Shown: positions 7,896-16,525 of the stretch, in pieces
Numbering within the stretch: position 1 is the first letter of the stretch
Layout: every line of letters starts with the position of its first letter
Assembly (NCBI GenBank): GCA_016787605.1
Contig: JAEUUE010000030.1
Location: forward strand, 1 to 64,000
DNA: 64,000 nt
Origin: Cyclobacteriaceae bacterium
GTDB taxonomy: Bacteria; Bacteroidota; Bacteroidia; Cytophagales; Cyclobacteriaceae
Reading direction: 5' to 3'
Notes under the pieces: model-generated
The model's input: the letters and a program-made list of their open reading frames with translations, nothing else
Told to the model about the DNA's origin: nothing
Databases searched by the model: none
Position numbers and translations under genes: made by a program

Positions 7896-9164
7896 CTATT
7901 TTTCGTTCCGGTACACGACGCCCTCTTTCATCACGAATACCACTTTGCGTAACTCGGAAATGCTCTTGGTGGGGTCGCCCTTCACGGCTACCAGGTCAGC
8001 CTTGAGCCCGGGACGAATGGATCCGATCTCGTTTTCCATATGCAAGGCCCGCGCATTGACGGTCGTGGCGGCGCGAAGCAAGTCCAGCCCCTTCATTCCG
8101 CCATATTCACCCATGAGTTCCAGCTCGTAGACATTTTCCCCGTGAGGGAATACGCCTACATCACCGCCCAGGCCAATCGTTACCCCGGCCTTCACGGCGA
8201 TCGACAGGCTCTTCTTCTTGTTCTTGACCGGGGCAGGTTCTTCATCTTTACCTTTCTTCCAACCGCGATATTGGTTGATGGCATCGATGGCGGCGACCGT
8301 GGGGTAGAAGGTCACATTGTGTTGCTTCATGAGCTGCGCGATTTCTTCGTCGATGAAATCGCCATGCTCGATGGTTTCCGCGCCGGCCAGGATCGCCCGT
8401 CGCATGGCTTCCGTGCTCTTCGCATGACAAACCAAATACCGGCCCGAACTCCGGGTCACCTCGTTGATCAGCTTCAGTTCCTCCAGCGTGAACGACGGTT
8501 GGTCTTCACCTTTGGTACCCCAGCGATAGTCTGCGTAAACTTTCACAAAATCTGCACCCTTCCCGATCTGGTCCCGGACCACGCGGATCAGGTCGTTCCC
8601 GTCGGCCGCTTCGGCACCCAGCATAATCGTTTGGTCGGTGTCATAACCTTTGGGGCCATAAGAGCCAGTGGAAACGATGGCCCGACCGGCGACAATCATG
8701 CGAGGGCCGGGAATAATCCCTTCATTAATGGCTCTCTTCAGTGCCACGTCGGAGTAGCCGGCGCCCTCCGTTCCCAGGTCACGCACGGTGGTGAAACCGG
8801 CCATGAGGGTGTTGCGGGCGTGCACCGTTGCACGGACAGTACGATAGGAGTCGGACTCTTTCAACACCTGCGTGTCCCAGTCGGTAATGTTGTACGGATA
8901 AAGCAAAAGGTGGGAATGACCTTCGATCAGTCCGGGCAGGAGGGTGAGACCGGGCATGGCAACGACTTGCGCATCCTTGGGTGCGTTGACCGAGGCTTTG
9001 GGGCCCGCGGCCGTGATTTGATTTCCTTCGACGACGACCACCCACCCCTCGTGCATGTCCGTACCGTCGAAAACGCGGTCGGGCTGAAAGACCCAGGTTG
9101 ATTTCGGCTGGGCAAGAGATGCAAACGCGGCAAGAACCAGGCAAAGGGTGGGGATGAATTTCAT
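7896..9164 (-). CDS. Secreted imidazolonepropionase-like amidohydrolase
   Basis: A 422-residue metal-dependent hydrolase with signal peptide MKFIPTLCLVLAAFASLAQ. Metal ligands of the amidohydrolase superfamily are seen in order: His-x-His in EGHSHLLL, Lys in ADFVKVYAD, His in LVCHAKST, His in ETIEHGDF and Asp in GLGGDVGVF. Flanking small beta-sandwich strands are at both ends (VFDGTDMHEGWVVVVEG; KADLVAVKGDP). Relatives include secreted Xaa-Pro dipeptidases and organophosphate acid hydrolases; the true substrate cannot be assigned. An insert rich in Lys (WKKGKDEEPAPVKNKKK) lies near residue 305. It precedes the TIM-barrel gene by 9 bp and follows tolC by 88 bp. Confidence 0.85.
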   Translation of the reverse strand: MKFIPTLCLVLAAFASLAQPKSTWVFQPDRVFDGTDMHEGWVVVVEGNQITAAGPKASVNAPKDAQVVAMPGLTLLPGLIEGHSHLLLYPYNITDWDTQVLKESDSYRTVRATVHARNTLMAGFTTVRDLGTEGAGYSDVALKRAINEGIIPGPRMIVAGRAIVSTGSYGPKGYDTDQTIMLGAEAADGNDLIRVVRDQIGKGADFVKVYADYRWGTKGEDQPSFTLEELKLINEVTRSSGRYLVCHAKSTEAMRRAILAGAETIEHGDFIDEEIAQLMKQHNVTFYPTVAAIDAINQYRGWKKGKDEEPAPVKNKKKSLSIAVKAGVTIGLGGDVGVFPHGENVYELELMGEYGGMKGLDLLRAATTVNARALHMENEIGSIRPGLKADLVAVKGDPTKSISELRKVVFVMKEGVVYRNEK

Positions 9165-9252
9165 AGGGATGGCGGTTGAAGGCAGGCAATAATGGCCAGC
9201 AGGGAAAAGGTAGATTTTTTTCAGGAAAAACCGAAGGGCCGGCTGCGGGGAA

Positions 9253-10680
9253 TCACTTGTTGGTGAAACTCTCCGCCTGGTCGATGATGCTTCCCGTAAG
9301 GCTCATCAGGTCGGTGTACACATCGATCAGGTTGTAGATGGCTTCGAGATTGGCCAGCGTGGCGTTCTGGTAGTTGAGCTGGATGAGCCGCAGGTCGATC
9401 GCATTGATATAACCGACGCGATAGCGCTCCTCCGCCAGGCTCAGATTCAGTTCCGTGGCGCGCTGGTTGGTCCGGGTGATTTCAACAATCTGCTTACGCT
9501 GTTCAAAGAGGTCATAGGCAATCTGCAGGTCTCGCTGAAGGGTAAGTTTGAGCTGGTCGGTCGTTTGCTGCCCGATGAGCTCCCGCGTCCTGGCATTCTG
9601 AACACTGCGCTTGATCTGACCCCCGTTGAAGAGCGTCCACCGCAAGGTAAAATTGGCGTAGGTGCCGTAAGAATTCCCTTCTACCGTTCGGGCTTCCGGC
9701 TGATAGGTGGTATTGATGACTGGCTGGGCGGGATCATCCAGCAGGTAGCCAACGGTATTCTTTACCGGCACGGAGGTAGCCGAGGGCACGGTAGGGCGGA
9801 AATTGGCCCTTAGCCAATCCAGGCTGCCTGTAGCGCCGAGGTTTACATTGAACGATGGATAGAGCGGAGCCTTCGCCAGCTGGGTGTTTCCGCGAAGAAT
9901 CTCCTGCGTGATGAATTGATTCTTGAGCGTGAAGTTGCTGCGCGTCATTTTCTCTTCCAGTTCGGAATACACAAAAGTCGGCGGCGTAAAACGCAGCGGC
10001 TGCGGGAACGAGTAGGTTTTGTCGACCCTCTCGTTGATCAGCACATTGAGATTCCTCACGGCATTGCGATAATTCAGGCTTTGAAGAACATAGTTGCCGG
10101 AATCGGTGAGGAAGTTGCTCTCTTCCTGCAGCACGTCAAACGTAATGGCGCTGCCCACATTCTTTTTCAGGCGCACCTGGTCGTAACGGGTTCTCGACAG
10201 TTCGAGCAGTTTCTTCCGAACCTCGAGTCGTTCTTTCTCAAGCAGGACGGCGCTGTAGGCAAGGATGATGCTTTGAAGGGTGTTTTGCACCACGATGGAC
10301 GCATTGCCTTCCGACTGCTGTTGCAGCCTTTCGAGCTGATCCTTGTTGACGCTTACACTGAACCCGTTGAAGATCACCCAGCCAATATCGACTTGTCCGG
10401 GAAGGCTGTTGGAAAGGCTGGTTCCGGGAACAGCAAACGGGTTGGCAGGTACGCGCGAGACAAGGTTGTTGGTGCTGCTCAACAAGAGGTTGATCGTAGG
10501 GTACCGCCCAGCCTGCCCGGGGTTGTTATTGTTCCGCGCGATCTCGACCAGGTTCTTTTGAATCTGGATGTCGAAGTTATTCTTGAGGCCCCGCTGAATA
10601 GCATCTTCCAGCGTCAGCGGCTCCTGGGCGAAAAGCCAGCCCGGGAGCAGGACGAGGGTAACAAGGAGCCATTTCTTCAT
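9253..10680 (-). CDS. TolC family outer-membrane efflux channel
   Basis: A 475-residue outer membrane channel subunit with signal peptide MKKWLLVTLVLLPGWLFAQ. The mature protein opens with the family's LTLEDAIQRGLKNNFDIQI and has a repeat-like second half with AEERYRVGYINAIDLRLIQLNYQNA, typical of the duplicated coiled-coil hairpins of TolC trimers. The ATG at 10680 is chosen to start at the signal peptide. No adaptor (HlyD/MFP) or RND/ABC pump gene is adjacent, so its partner is encoded elsewhere; it may serve a type I exporter or efflux pump. It lies 69 bp downstream of scpA. Confidence 0.9.
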   Translation of the reverse strand: MKKWLLVTLVLLPGWLFAQEPLTLEDAIQRGLKNNFDIQIQKNLVEIARNNNNPGQAGRYPTINLLLSSTNNLVSRVPANPFAVPGTSLSNSLPGQVDIGWVIFNGFSVSVNKDQLERLQQQSEGNASIVVQNTLQSIILAYSAVLLEKERLEVRKKLLELSRTRYDQVRLKKNVGSAITFDVLQEESNFLTDSGNYVLQSLNYRNAVRNLNVLINERVDKTYSFPQPLRFTPPTFVYSELEEKMTRSNFTLKNQFITQEILRGNTQLAKAPLYPSFNVNLGATGSLDWLRANFRPTVPSATSVPVKNTVGYLLDDPAQPVINTTYQPEARTVEGNSYGTYANFTLRWTLFNGGQIKRSVQNARTRELIGQQTTDQLKLTLQRDLQIAYDLFEQRKQIVEITRTNQRATELNLSLAEERYRVGYINAIDLRLIQLNYQNATLANLEAIYNLIDVYTDLMSLTGSIIDQAESFTNK

Positions 10681-10686
10681 GGGGAC

Positions 10687-10694
10687 CAAAAATA
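10687..10694 (-). promoter_or_regulatory. Candidate -7 box (TATTTTTG) upstream of tolC
   Basis: A TAnnTTTG match lies on the minus strand only 6 bp from the ATG at 10680. If real, the transcript would be nearly leaderless. No -33 element is evident. Confidence 0.35.
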
Positions 10695-10749
10695 AAGGTT
10701 TCAACGCCGGGGCACGGGCTGAAGTTTTGCAGGAGGCGAATTTTTGATG

Positions 10750-11511
10750 TCAGGATGCCGTTTCCACGGACTCCTTCAGGTTGATCCAGAAGTTGTTGTA
10801 GCCTTCGCCCAGCTGGATATCCAGCGTGCCTGCAGCCAGCATCTCCAGGATGGCGAGGAAATTGAAAATGAGTGCGACGCGGGTGGGATTCTGTGTCAGC
10901 ATCTCGCTGAAAGACATCGTCCGCTTCCGGGTAAGTTCGTTGAGGATATACTCCTTCTGGCCCTCGACGGTATAAGGATATTGAACCACCTGGTGAACCG
11001 GCCGGTTTTTCTCCTCGTCGTACCGGCGGAGAACCTTTTCAAAGACCTGCATCAACTTGTACAGGTCTACGGTCTGGAGTTCTGCCTCCACATTGACACT
11101 GGCCGCCAGGGACTTCACTTCGCGAAGGATATTGCCGCGCTTTTCCTTGTGCAACTCGGCCTCCTCCATCTGCTGGAAGGTTTCCACCACCGACTTGTAC
11201 TTCTTGTACTCGAGCAGGTGCTTGACCAGTTCCTCACGGGGATCTATCTCATTGCCCTGTTCGTCCAGCTGGGGTCGGGGCAAAAGCATCTTGGACTTGA
11301 TCCGCATCAGGGTCGCGGCTACCAGAATAAACTCGCTGGCAAGTTCCACGTTGAGCGTCTCGAGGTGATGCAGGTAATCGAGAAAATCGTTGGTGATTTT
11401 GGCAATGGGAATATCGTAGATGTCCAGTTCATCCCGCTCGATAAAAAACAGGAGAAGGTCAAAGGGACCTTCAAAAAGGGGCAACTTGATCTCGAAATTC
11501 TCTCCGTTCAT
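10750..11511 (-). CDS. scpA: Segregation and condensation protein A
   Basis: A 253-residue kleisin that bridges SMC heads in the bacterial condensin complex. The N-terminal signature FEGPFDLLLFFIERDELDIY and the following ITNDFLDYLHHL, ILVAATLMRIKSKMLLPRP are diagnostic. The C-terminal winged helix carries MSFSEMLTQNPTRVALIFNF and FLAILEMLAAG. No scpB or smc is adjacent. It is divergent from dxs with about 135 bp between the start codons, and tolC follows downstream. Confidence 0.93.
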   Translation of the reverse strand: MNGENFEIKLPLFEGPFDLLLFFIERDELDIYDIPIAKITNDFLDYLHHLETLNVELASEFILVAATLMRIKSKMLLPRPQLDEQGNEIDPREELVKHLLEYKKYKSVVETFQQMEEAELHKEKRGNILREVKSLAASVNVEAELQTVDLYKLMQVFEKVLRRYDEEKNRPVHQVVQYPYTVEGQKEYILNELTRKRTMSFSEMLTQNPTRVALIFNFLAILEMLAAGTLDIQLGEGYNNFWINLKESVETAS

Positions 11512-11518
11512 AGGCCGG

Positions 11519-11526
11519 CAAAATTA
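11519..11526 (-). promoter_or_regulatory. Candidate -7 box (TAATTTTG) of scpA
   Basis: A perfect TAnnTTTG on the minus strand, 7 bp from the scpA ATG, implying a very short leader. Confidence 0.4.
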
Positions 11527-11566
11527 TTCAAAATCGGCACAGAAACCCTCGACCGGGCCAATTGTG

Positions 11567-11574
11567 TAGATTTG
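11567..11574 (+). promoter_or_regulatory. Candidate -7 box (TAGATTTG) of dxs
   Basis: A perfect TAnnTTTG on the plus strand in the scpA-dxs divergent region, 72 bp before the dxs ATG. No -33 TTTG at the expected distance. Confidence 0.4.
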
Positions 11575-11646
11575 CATGGTTTTCCCCCTGAAAAAGCGGC
11601 AAAACACTTACCTTACTTCATTGTTTAGTATCCTGTATTGCCCCGT

Positions 11647-13569
11647 ATGCTGATTACCCCCGGCCACCTTCTTGCCCAGATTAACAGCCCGGCCGACCTG
11701 AAGAAACTCGATCAGGCGCAGCTGGTTCAGCTTTGCCAGGAGTTGCGTCAGTTTATTATCGACAATGTGTCGATCTATGGCGGGCACTTTGGGGCCAGCC
11801 TCGGGGTTACGGAATTGACGGTGGCTCTTCACTATGTCTTCAACGCGCCGTATGATCAGATCGTATGGGATGTAGGCCATCAGGCGTACGGTCACAAGAT
11901 TCTCACGGGCCGCCGCGAGGTGTTTCATACTAACCGGCTGTACAAAGGCATTTCGGGTTTTCCCAAGCGCAAAGAAAGCGAGTATGACGCCTTCGGCGTT
12001 GGTCACTCTTCCACCTCCGTTTCTGCCGCCCTGGGGATGGCGGTTGCCAGTCACTATATGGGGCTTGAAGACAAGCAGCATGTAGCGGTCATCGGTGACG
12101 GGGCCCTTACCGGCGGTATTGCATTCGAAGGCCTCAACAATGCGGGGGTTTCGAACACCAATCTCCTCATCGTGCTCAACGACAATTGCATGTCGATTGA
12201 TCCGAATGTCGGCGCGCTGAAAGATTACCTCACGGACATTACCACCTCACAGACCTATAACCGATTCAAGGACGAAGTGTGGAACCTCCTCGGCAAACTC
12301 TCCAAAGTGGGGAAGAATGCCCAGGAAGTGGTTTCCAAGGTAGACCAGGCTCTCAAGTCGGCGCTCCTCAGCCAAAGCAACCTGTTTGAGTCACTCAACC
12401 TGCGCTATTTCGGGCCGGTGGATGGCCATGATGTGGATCACCTGGTGGCGGTGCTGAACGATCTGAAGCACATCAAAGGGCCCAAGATTCTTCACTGCGT
12501 TACCGTCAAAGGAAAAGGTTATGGCCCTTCGGAATCGGGCAACAAAACCACGTGGCATTCGCCGGGAACGTTCGACAAGATTACCGGCGAGATTCACAAG
12601 AAAGTTTACGAAAAGCCTCAGCCGCCCAAGTACCAGGATGTTTTTGGTCATACCCTGGTCGAGCTAGCCCGGCAGAACGATAAGATTGTCGGCATCACGC
12701 CGGCGATGCCCTCCGGCTCCTCGATGAATATCATGATGAAGGAGATGCCGGACCGGGCCTTTGACGTGGGTATTGCGGAGCAGCATGCGGTGACCTTCTC
12801 CGCCGGACTGGCCACGCAAGGTCTCGTGCCCTTCTGCAATATCTACAGTTCGTTCATGCAGCGTGCCTATGACCAGGTTGTTCATGACGTTTGCATCCAG
12901 AACCTGCCGGTAAATTTTTGCCTGGATCGCGCCGGTTTTGCCGGGTCTGATGGCCCCACGCATCACGGAGCCTACGACCTGGCTTACTTCCGCTGCATTC
13001 CCAACATGATTGTATCGGCCCCGATGAATGAGTCCGAGCTTCGAAACCTCATGTATACGGCCCAACTGCCCCGCCAGGACCAGGCTTTTTCGATTCGCTA
13101 CCCACGTGGCCAGGGCGTCATGCCCGACTGGCGGACTCCCTTTGAAGCCATCGAGATCGGCACTGGCCGCAAGTTGCGCGACGGCGAGGAGGTAGCCATT
13201 CTCACCATCGGCCATATCGGGAATTATGCTGTGGAAGTCTGCGATACCCTGGAGAAGCAGGGCATCCGCGTGGCTCATTATGACATGCGCTTTGTGAAGC
13301 CCCTCGACGAGAAACTTCTTCACGAGATTTTCAGCACGTACCGGAAAGTGGTTACCGTCGAAGACGGCTGCATACAGGGCGGGTTTGGAAGCGCCGTGCT
13401 GGAGTTCATGGCGGATCATCAGTACACCGCCGAAGTAAAGCGGTTGGGGATTCCCGACGCCGTAATCGAGCACGGAGAACAGTTGGAGCTGCACAATGAA
13501 TGCGGCTTTGGCCCGGAAGGCATTCTCGAAGCCGTTCAGGCTTTGCTGGAGAGCGTTTCCCGCCAATGA
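11647..13569 (+). CDS. dxs: 1-deoxy-D-xylulose-5-phosphate synthase
   Basis: A 640-residue thiamine-diphosphate enzyme condensing pyruvate and glyceraldehyde 3-phosphate, the first step of the MEP isoprenoid pathway. Seen: GGHFGASLGVTELTVALHY with catalytic His, WDVGHQAYGHKILTGR, the ThDP motif VIGDGALTGGIAFEGLNNAG ending in DNCMSID, and the transketolase pyrimidine domain GIAEQHAVTFSAGLA with DRAGFAGSDGPTHHG. The ATG at 11647 is preferred to a TTG at 11638. Its product feeds isoprenyl diphosphates, the substrates of the UbiA-type enzyme at 58816-59712. The next gene starts 10 bp after its stop. Confidence 0.95.
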   Translation: MLITPGHLLAQINSPADLKKLDQAQLVQLCQELRQFIIDNVSIYGGHFGASLGVTELTVALHYVFNAPYDQIVWDVGHQAYGHKILTGRREVFHTNRLYKGISGFPKRKESEYDAFGVGHSSTSVSAALGMAVASHYMGLEDKQHVAVIGDGALTGGIAFEGLNNAGVSNTNLLIVLNDNCMSIDPNVGALKDYLTDITTSQTYNRFKDEVWNLLGKLSKVGKNAQEVVSKVDQALKSALLSQSNLFESLNLRYFGPVDGHDVDHLVAVLNDLKHIKGPKILHCVTVKGKGYGPSESGNKTTWHSPGTFDKITGEIHKKVYEKPQPPKYQDVFGHTLVELARQNDKIVGITPAMPSGSSMNIMMKEMPDRAFDVGIAEQHAVTFSAGLATQGLVPFCNIYSSFMQRAYDQVVHDVCIQNLPVNFCLDRAGFAGSDGPTHHGAYDLAYFRCIPNMIVSAPMNESELRNLMYTAQLPRQDQAFSIRYPRGQGVMPDWRTPFEAIEIGTGRKLRDGEEVAILTIGHIGNYAVEVCDTLEKQGIRVAHYDMRFVKPLDEKLLHEIFSTYRKVVTVEDGCIQGGFGSAVLEFMADHQYTAEVKRLGIPDAVIEHGEQLELHNECGFGPEGILEAVQALLESVSRQ

Positions 13570-13579
13570 GGATTTGATC

Positions 13580-14356
13580 ATGGGTTTTATTCACTATCGT
13601 GACCAAGGGACCGGTCGTCCCCTGGTTTTTATTCATGGTTTCTGCGATTCCCTGGAACTTTGGGATGACTTTATTCTCCCTTTTACAGCCCATTACCGGG
13701 TGATAACCCTCGACCTCCCGGGGTTTGGAAAATCGGATCTCCTGCCGCAGCCTTTCACGCTGGACGATGTGGGGGATGCTTTGTCCTCCTTGTTCACGGA
13801 ATTGAACCTGGATCAACCGATCCTGGTGGGTCATTCGCTGGGCGGCTATGTTTCGCTCTCCCTGCTGGCGCGGCATCCCGAACAGTTATCGGGCGTCATG
13901 CTATTTCACAGTACCTCCTCACCCGATTCGGAGGAGCGAAAGAAAGTACGCGACAAAGTCATTGCCTTCGTGAAGGAAAATGGTGTCGCCCCTTTCGTGG
14001 AGACTTTTGTGCCGGGTCTTTTTGCCAACCCTGCTGACCCGGCCATACCGGGTACCCGAAAACGCACCTTGCAAACCCGGCCTGAGGCACTCACGGCATA
14101 TGCTGCGGCTATGCGTGATCGTCCGGACCGCCGGAGTTTGCTCGCATCAACGGAAAAGCCGGTTGCGATCCTGGCGGGGGCTAAGGACGTGTTAATTCCT
14201 TTTCAGGACCTTCGCAGTATGGTGCAGCTGGCGCCAAAAACTCAGCTTTTTGAGTTGCCTGATGCGGCTCATATGGGCATGTTCGAAGCCAAAAATCAGG
14301 CTCAAAACATCCTTTCCAGTTACATCCGACGGGTTTGGGGCATACAGGGGATATAA
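13580..14356 (+). CDS. Alpha/beta hydrolase
   Basis: A 258-residue single-domain hydrolase, apparently cytosolic (no signal peptide). The oxyanion region is VFIHGFCDSLELW, the nucleophile elbow GHSLGGYVSL, the acid Asp in AGAKDVLIPF and the catalytic His in DAAHMGMFEA. The cap region between residues about 120 and 190 is of the simple lid type. Substrate unknown; esterase, lactonase or meta-cleavage hydrolase are all possible. It follows dxs by 10 bp and is likely co-transcribed. The start at 13580 is used because upstream in-frame sequence is dxs coding sequence. Confidence 0.85.
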   Translation: MGFIHYRDQGTGRPLVFIHGFCDSLELWDDFILPFTAHYRVITLDLPGFGKSDLLPQPFTLDDVGDALSSLFTELNLDQPILVGHSLGGYVSLSLLARHPEQLSGVMLFHSTSSPDSEERKKVRDKVIAFVKENGVAPFVETFVPGLFANPADPAIPGTRKRTLQTRPEALTAYAAAMRDRPDRRSLLASTEKPVAILAGAKDVLIPFQDLRSMVQLAPKTQLFELPDAAHMGMFEAKNQAQNILSSYIRRVWGIQGI

Positions 14357-14414
14357 ATTTCATCGACCGTTGGAAATATTGGCCCAATCACGTTAAATTG
14401 GGGATTCCATTGCA

Positions 14415-14446
14415 ATTGCTGAGAATTTGGAGAGTCTTTATATTTG
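14415..14446 (+). promoter_or_regulatory. Bacteroidota-type promoter (ATTG-N20-TATATTTG)
   Basis: A -33-like ATTG at 14415-14418 and a perfect -7 box TATATTTG at 14439-14446 are separated by 20 bp. They lie 30 bp before the ATG of the membrane zinc-ribbon gene. Confidence 0.7.
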
Positions 14447-14476
14447 TTTGAAATAACCTGAAAACACCTAAACACC

Positions 14477-15211
14477 ATGGTTGAAAGCGCTTATGCATCC
14501 TGGAATAGTTTGGCCCTGAATATTGCCTATGGCTGCTGGGCTTTGGGTCTTTTGGTTGTCGTGGGATACATCGTAAGGCTGTCAAGCATTCCGGACAACA
14601 AAGACAAGTACGATTTTATCAACCGGCACGAGGTAAAGGTGCTCTGGTATGCCTCCCTGATACTGATCGTTGGTGCATGCGCCTTCTTTAACAGCAACAT
14701 TTTGGAATTGACCACCATCATGACGTTCGTCCGTGTGTTCCTCACGGCGATGATGGGTACCATTGCCGCCCTGATCATCCAGAATCTTCTCAAGTTTTAC
14801 TATCCTTTCTTCATTGAAAAGCGCCTCAAGGTCCTGCGCTACAAGCCCCGGATTTCTCCCAAGACGGGCAAGCCGATGAAGCTGCTCAGTGAAGAAGAAG
14901 AAGACGTTCACCTCGATGAGGGGATGCAGGCGGAAGAGAATGTGTTCTCCGTCGACTATGACGTATGGAAAGATGAAGAGACCGGCTTCATTAAAATCGA
15001 GAAATACGCCGGACACCTGCACGCTATTCAGTGCCCGGAATGCAATTATCAGACCTTCAAGGTGGCTCGTGAGGAGATCCTGAGGGCCCCCACAGAAACC
15101 GAAGAGGGCGAACTGCTCAAGCATTATCAGTGCAGCTATTGTGGCTATAAGGCGAAGAAGACGGTGGCTCTTAAGCCCCAGGTAAAAGCGCCCGAAGCGG
15201 CGACCGCCTGA
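14477..15211 (+). CDS. Conserved membrane protein with C-terminal zinc ribbon, function unknown
   Basis: A 244-residue protein I do not recognise by name. Three hydrophobic segments are visible (about residues 12-34, 54-72 and 83-103), then a basic stretch FFIEKRLKVLRYKPRISPK, an acidic linker (SEEEEDVHLDEGMQAEE), and a C-terminal zinc ribbon with Cys186, Cys189, Cys219 and Cys222 in CPECN and CSYCG. The tail is Ala/Lys/Pro-rich. The topology suggests a cytoplasmic zinc ribbon tethered to the inner membrane. It is monocistronic, with its own strong promoter and a strong terminator, which suggests steady expression. Function unknown. Confidence 0.8.
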   Translation: MVESAYASWNSLALNIAYGCWALGLLVVVGYIVRLSSIPDNKDKYDFINRHEVKVLWYASLILIVGACAFFNSNILELTTIMTFVRVFLTAMMGTIAALIIQNLLKFYYPFFIEKRLKVLRYKPRISPKTGKPMKLLSEEEEDVHLDEGMQAEENVFSVDYDVWKDEETGFIKIEKYAGHLHAIQCPECNYQTFKVAREEILRAPTETEEGELLKHYQCSYCGYKAKKTVALKPQVKAPEAATA

Positions 15212-15230
15212 TTAGACAACAACCATCAAA

Positions 15231-15259
15231 AAAAGGGCCCTGTTTTACAGGGCCTTTTT
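15231..15259. terminator. Bidirectional Rho-independent terminator
   Basis: Stem GGCCCTG (15236-15242) / CAGGGCC (15248-15254... counted from the TTTTA loop) extends into an A run on the left and a T run on the right, so it can stop the plus-strand zinc-ribbon gene and the convergent 83-residue gene at 15267. Confidence 0.85.
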
Positions 15260-15266
15260 CTTTGGT

Positions 15267-15518
15267 TCAAAGTGCGGCGGGTAGCCGAATCTGGTCGGTA
15301 TAAAAGTTGAATCGTGAATGATGAACATCCAGGGGCACGATCTTCTCGATCATGTCCTTCTTATGGTTGTAGAAAACTTCGAGGTAATAATTGCCCAGCA
15401 AGTAAAGATTGACTTTGTATCCATAGTAACGGATACTCATCACGCATGATCCGTGTTCATACAACAGGCGGACCTGCCGGTCGAAAGACTCTCCCAGAAA
15501 ATCGGCAAGCGTGATCAT
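15267..15518 (-). CDS. Small conserved-looking hypothetical protein (83 aa)
   Basis: An 83-residue protein of unknown function starting MITLADFLGESFDRQV. It is rich in Tyr (NLYLLGNYYLEVFY) and has no signal peptide, membrane segment or recognised motif; the alternating hydrophobic and charged pattern suggests a small beta-sheet fold. The ATG at 15518 is the only ATG; a perfect TAnnTTTG box ends 3 bp before it, which supports a real gene but implies a leaderless or nearly leaderless message. It is followed by a strong bidirectional terminator. Confidence 0.68.
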   Translation of the reverse strand: MITLADFLGESFDRQVRLLYEHGSCVMSIRYYGYKVNLYLLGNYYLEVFYNHKKDMIEKIVPLDVHHSRFNFYTDQIRLPAAL

Positions 15519-15521
15519 AAA

Positions 15522-15529
15522 CAAAAGTA
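15522..15529 (-). promoter_or_regulatory. Candidate -7 box (TACTTTTG) of the 83-residue gene
   Basis: A perfect TAnnTTTG on the minus strand, 3 bp from the ATG at 15518. Confidence 0.45.
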
Positions 15530-15547
15530 CTTAAAAAGAAGATTCTC

Positions 15548-16405
15548 CTACCGGAGGTGCTTCTGGAAGAAGGCCATGGTGCGCTCCCAGGCGAGTTTGG
15601 CCGCGGCCTCATTGTACCGCGTCGGTGCCGTATCATTGTTAAACGCATGCTGCGCTCCTTCATAAAGATACAGCTCGTAAGTGATGCCGTTCTTCTTCAG
15701 GGCCTCTTCATAAGCGGGTATGCCGGCATTGATTCGTTCGTCGAGTCCTGCGTAATGAAGTTGTACGGCGGCTTTGATTTGAGGCACGGTTTCGACGGCG
15801 GGCTGGCTGCCGTAGTAGGCGACGGCGGCACTGAGCGTCGGCGCGTTAACCGCCAATTGGTTGGCCATTCTTCCTCCCCAACAAAATCCCACAGTTCCGA
15901 TTTTACCTGAGCAATCGGGCCGTGTACGGGCATAGTCCATGGCTTTGAGGAAGTTATTCAGGTTCTTGGTTGCGTCGATCGCCTGGAACATCTCGCGGGC
16001 CTTATCGGCATCGGCCGGCGTTCCTCCTTGAGGAGACAGCGCATCGGGGGCAATGGCGAGGTAGCCGGCGAGCGCAACCCGGCGCGTCACATCTTCAATA
16101 TGCGGATTGAGCCCCCGGTTCTCATGAATCACAATGACCGCGGGGTATTTTCCGGTTTCCTTGGGCCGGGCAAGGTAGCCCTTCATATCGGCCCCATCGC
16201 CGGGATAGGCAACGCGCTCGGTTAACAGCCGGTCGTCCTGCAACGGTATGGTCTCTGCCTTCGCATAGTTTACTTCGAGCATGGGAAGCACGGCCAGGGC
16301 GGCCGCAGTGCTTCCCGTCAGCCGGGTCAGACGAGCCATAAATTCTTCCCGCTTGAGCGGCTTGTGCGTGTACTCGTCAAAGAGATTGATGATGCGCTGG
16401 TCCAT
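15548..16405 (-). CDS. Dienelactone hydrolase family protein
   Basis: A 285-residue alpha/beta hydrolase with the Cys-Asp-His triad type of dienelactone hydrolases. Nucleophile Cys is in VGFCWGGRMANQ; the acid region is YAGLDERINAGIPAY and the His is in GAQHAFNNDTAP. IVIHENRGLNPHIEDV is the family's substrate loop. The first 50 residues include REEFMARLTRLTGSTAAALAVL, which looks like a Tat or membrane signal, so it may be exported. Substrate unknown. It is transcribed away from tRNA-His, after that gene's terminator. Confidence 0.88.
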   Translation of the reverse strand: MDQRIINLFDEYTHKPLKREEFMARLTRLTGSTAAALAVLPMLEVNYAKAETIPLQDDRLLTERVAYPGDGADMKGYLARPKETGKYPAVIVIHENRGLNPHIEDVTRRVALAGYLAIAPDALSPQGGTPADADKAREMFQAIDATKNLNNFLKAMDYARTRPDCSGKIGTVGFCWGGRMANQLAVNAPTLSAAVAYYGSQPAVETVPQIKAAVQLHYAGLDERINAGIPAYEEALKKNGITYELYLYEGAQHAFNNDTAPTRYNEAAAKLAWERTMAFFQKHLR

Positions 16406-16494
16406 AGGTAAAAGGGTTTTAGGCTATTTACAGCATCAGGCGGAAAGAAGCCAACGGATTATGTTTATTGGCACCGGATGGAGGGGCCGGAAAC

Positions 16495-16515
16495 GAAAAA
16501 GCCCCTTTCGGGGCT
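16495..16515 (-). terminator. Terminator of tRNA-His
   Basis: On the minus strand, stem AGCCCC, loop GAAA, stem GGGGCT, then a T run (A run at 16495-16500). It starts 8 bases after the encoded CCA end of tRNA-His. Confidence 0.8.
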
Positions 16516-16525
16516 ATTTTCTTGG

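Noticed and set aside
8040..9101. A long plus-strand frame opposite the amidohydrolase gene
   Set aside because: No start context or recognisable motifs; the opposite strand has a complete enzyme with metal ligands.
15548..16405. Alternative reading that the dienelactone hydrolase is a secondary metabolite enzyme
   Set aside because: No biosynthetic neighbours; the family is widespread and the locus is bounded by tRNA-His and a small hypothetical gene.
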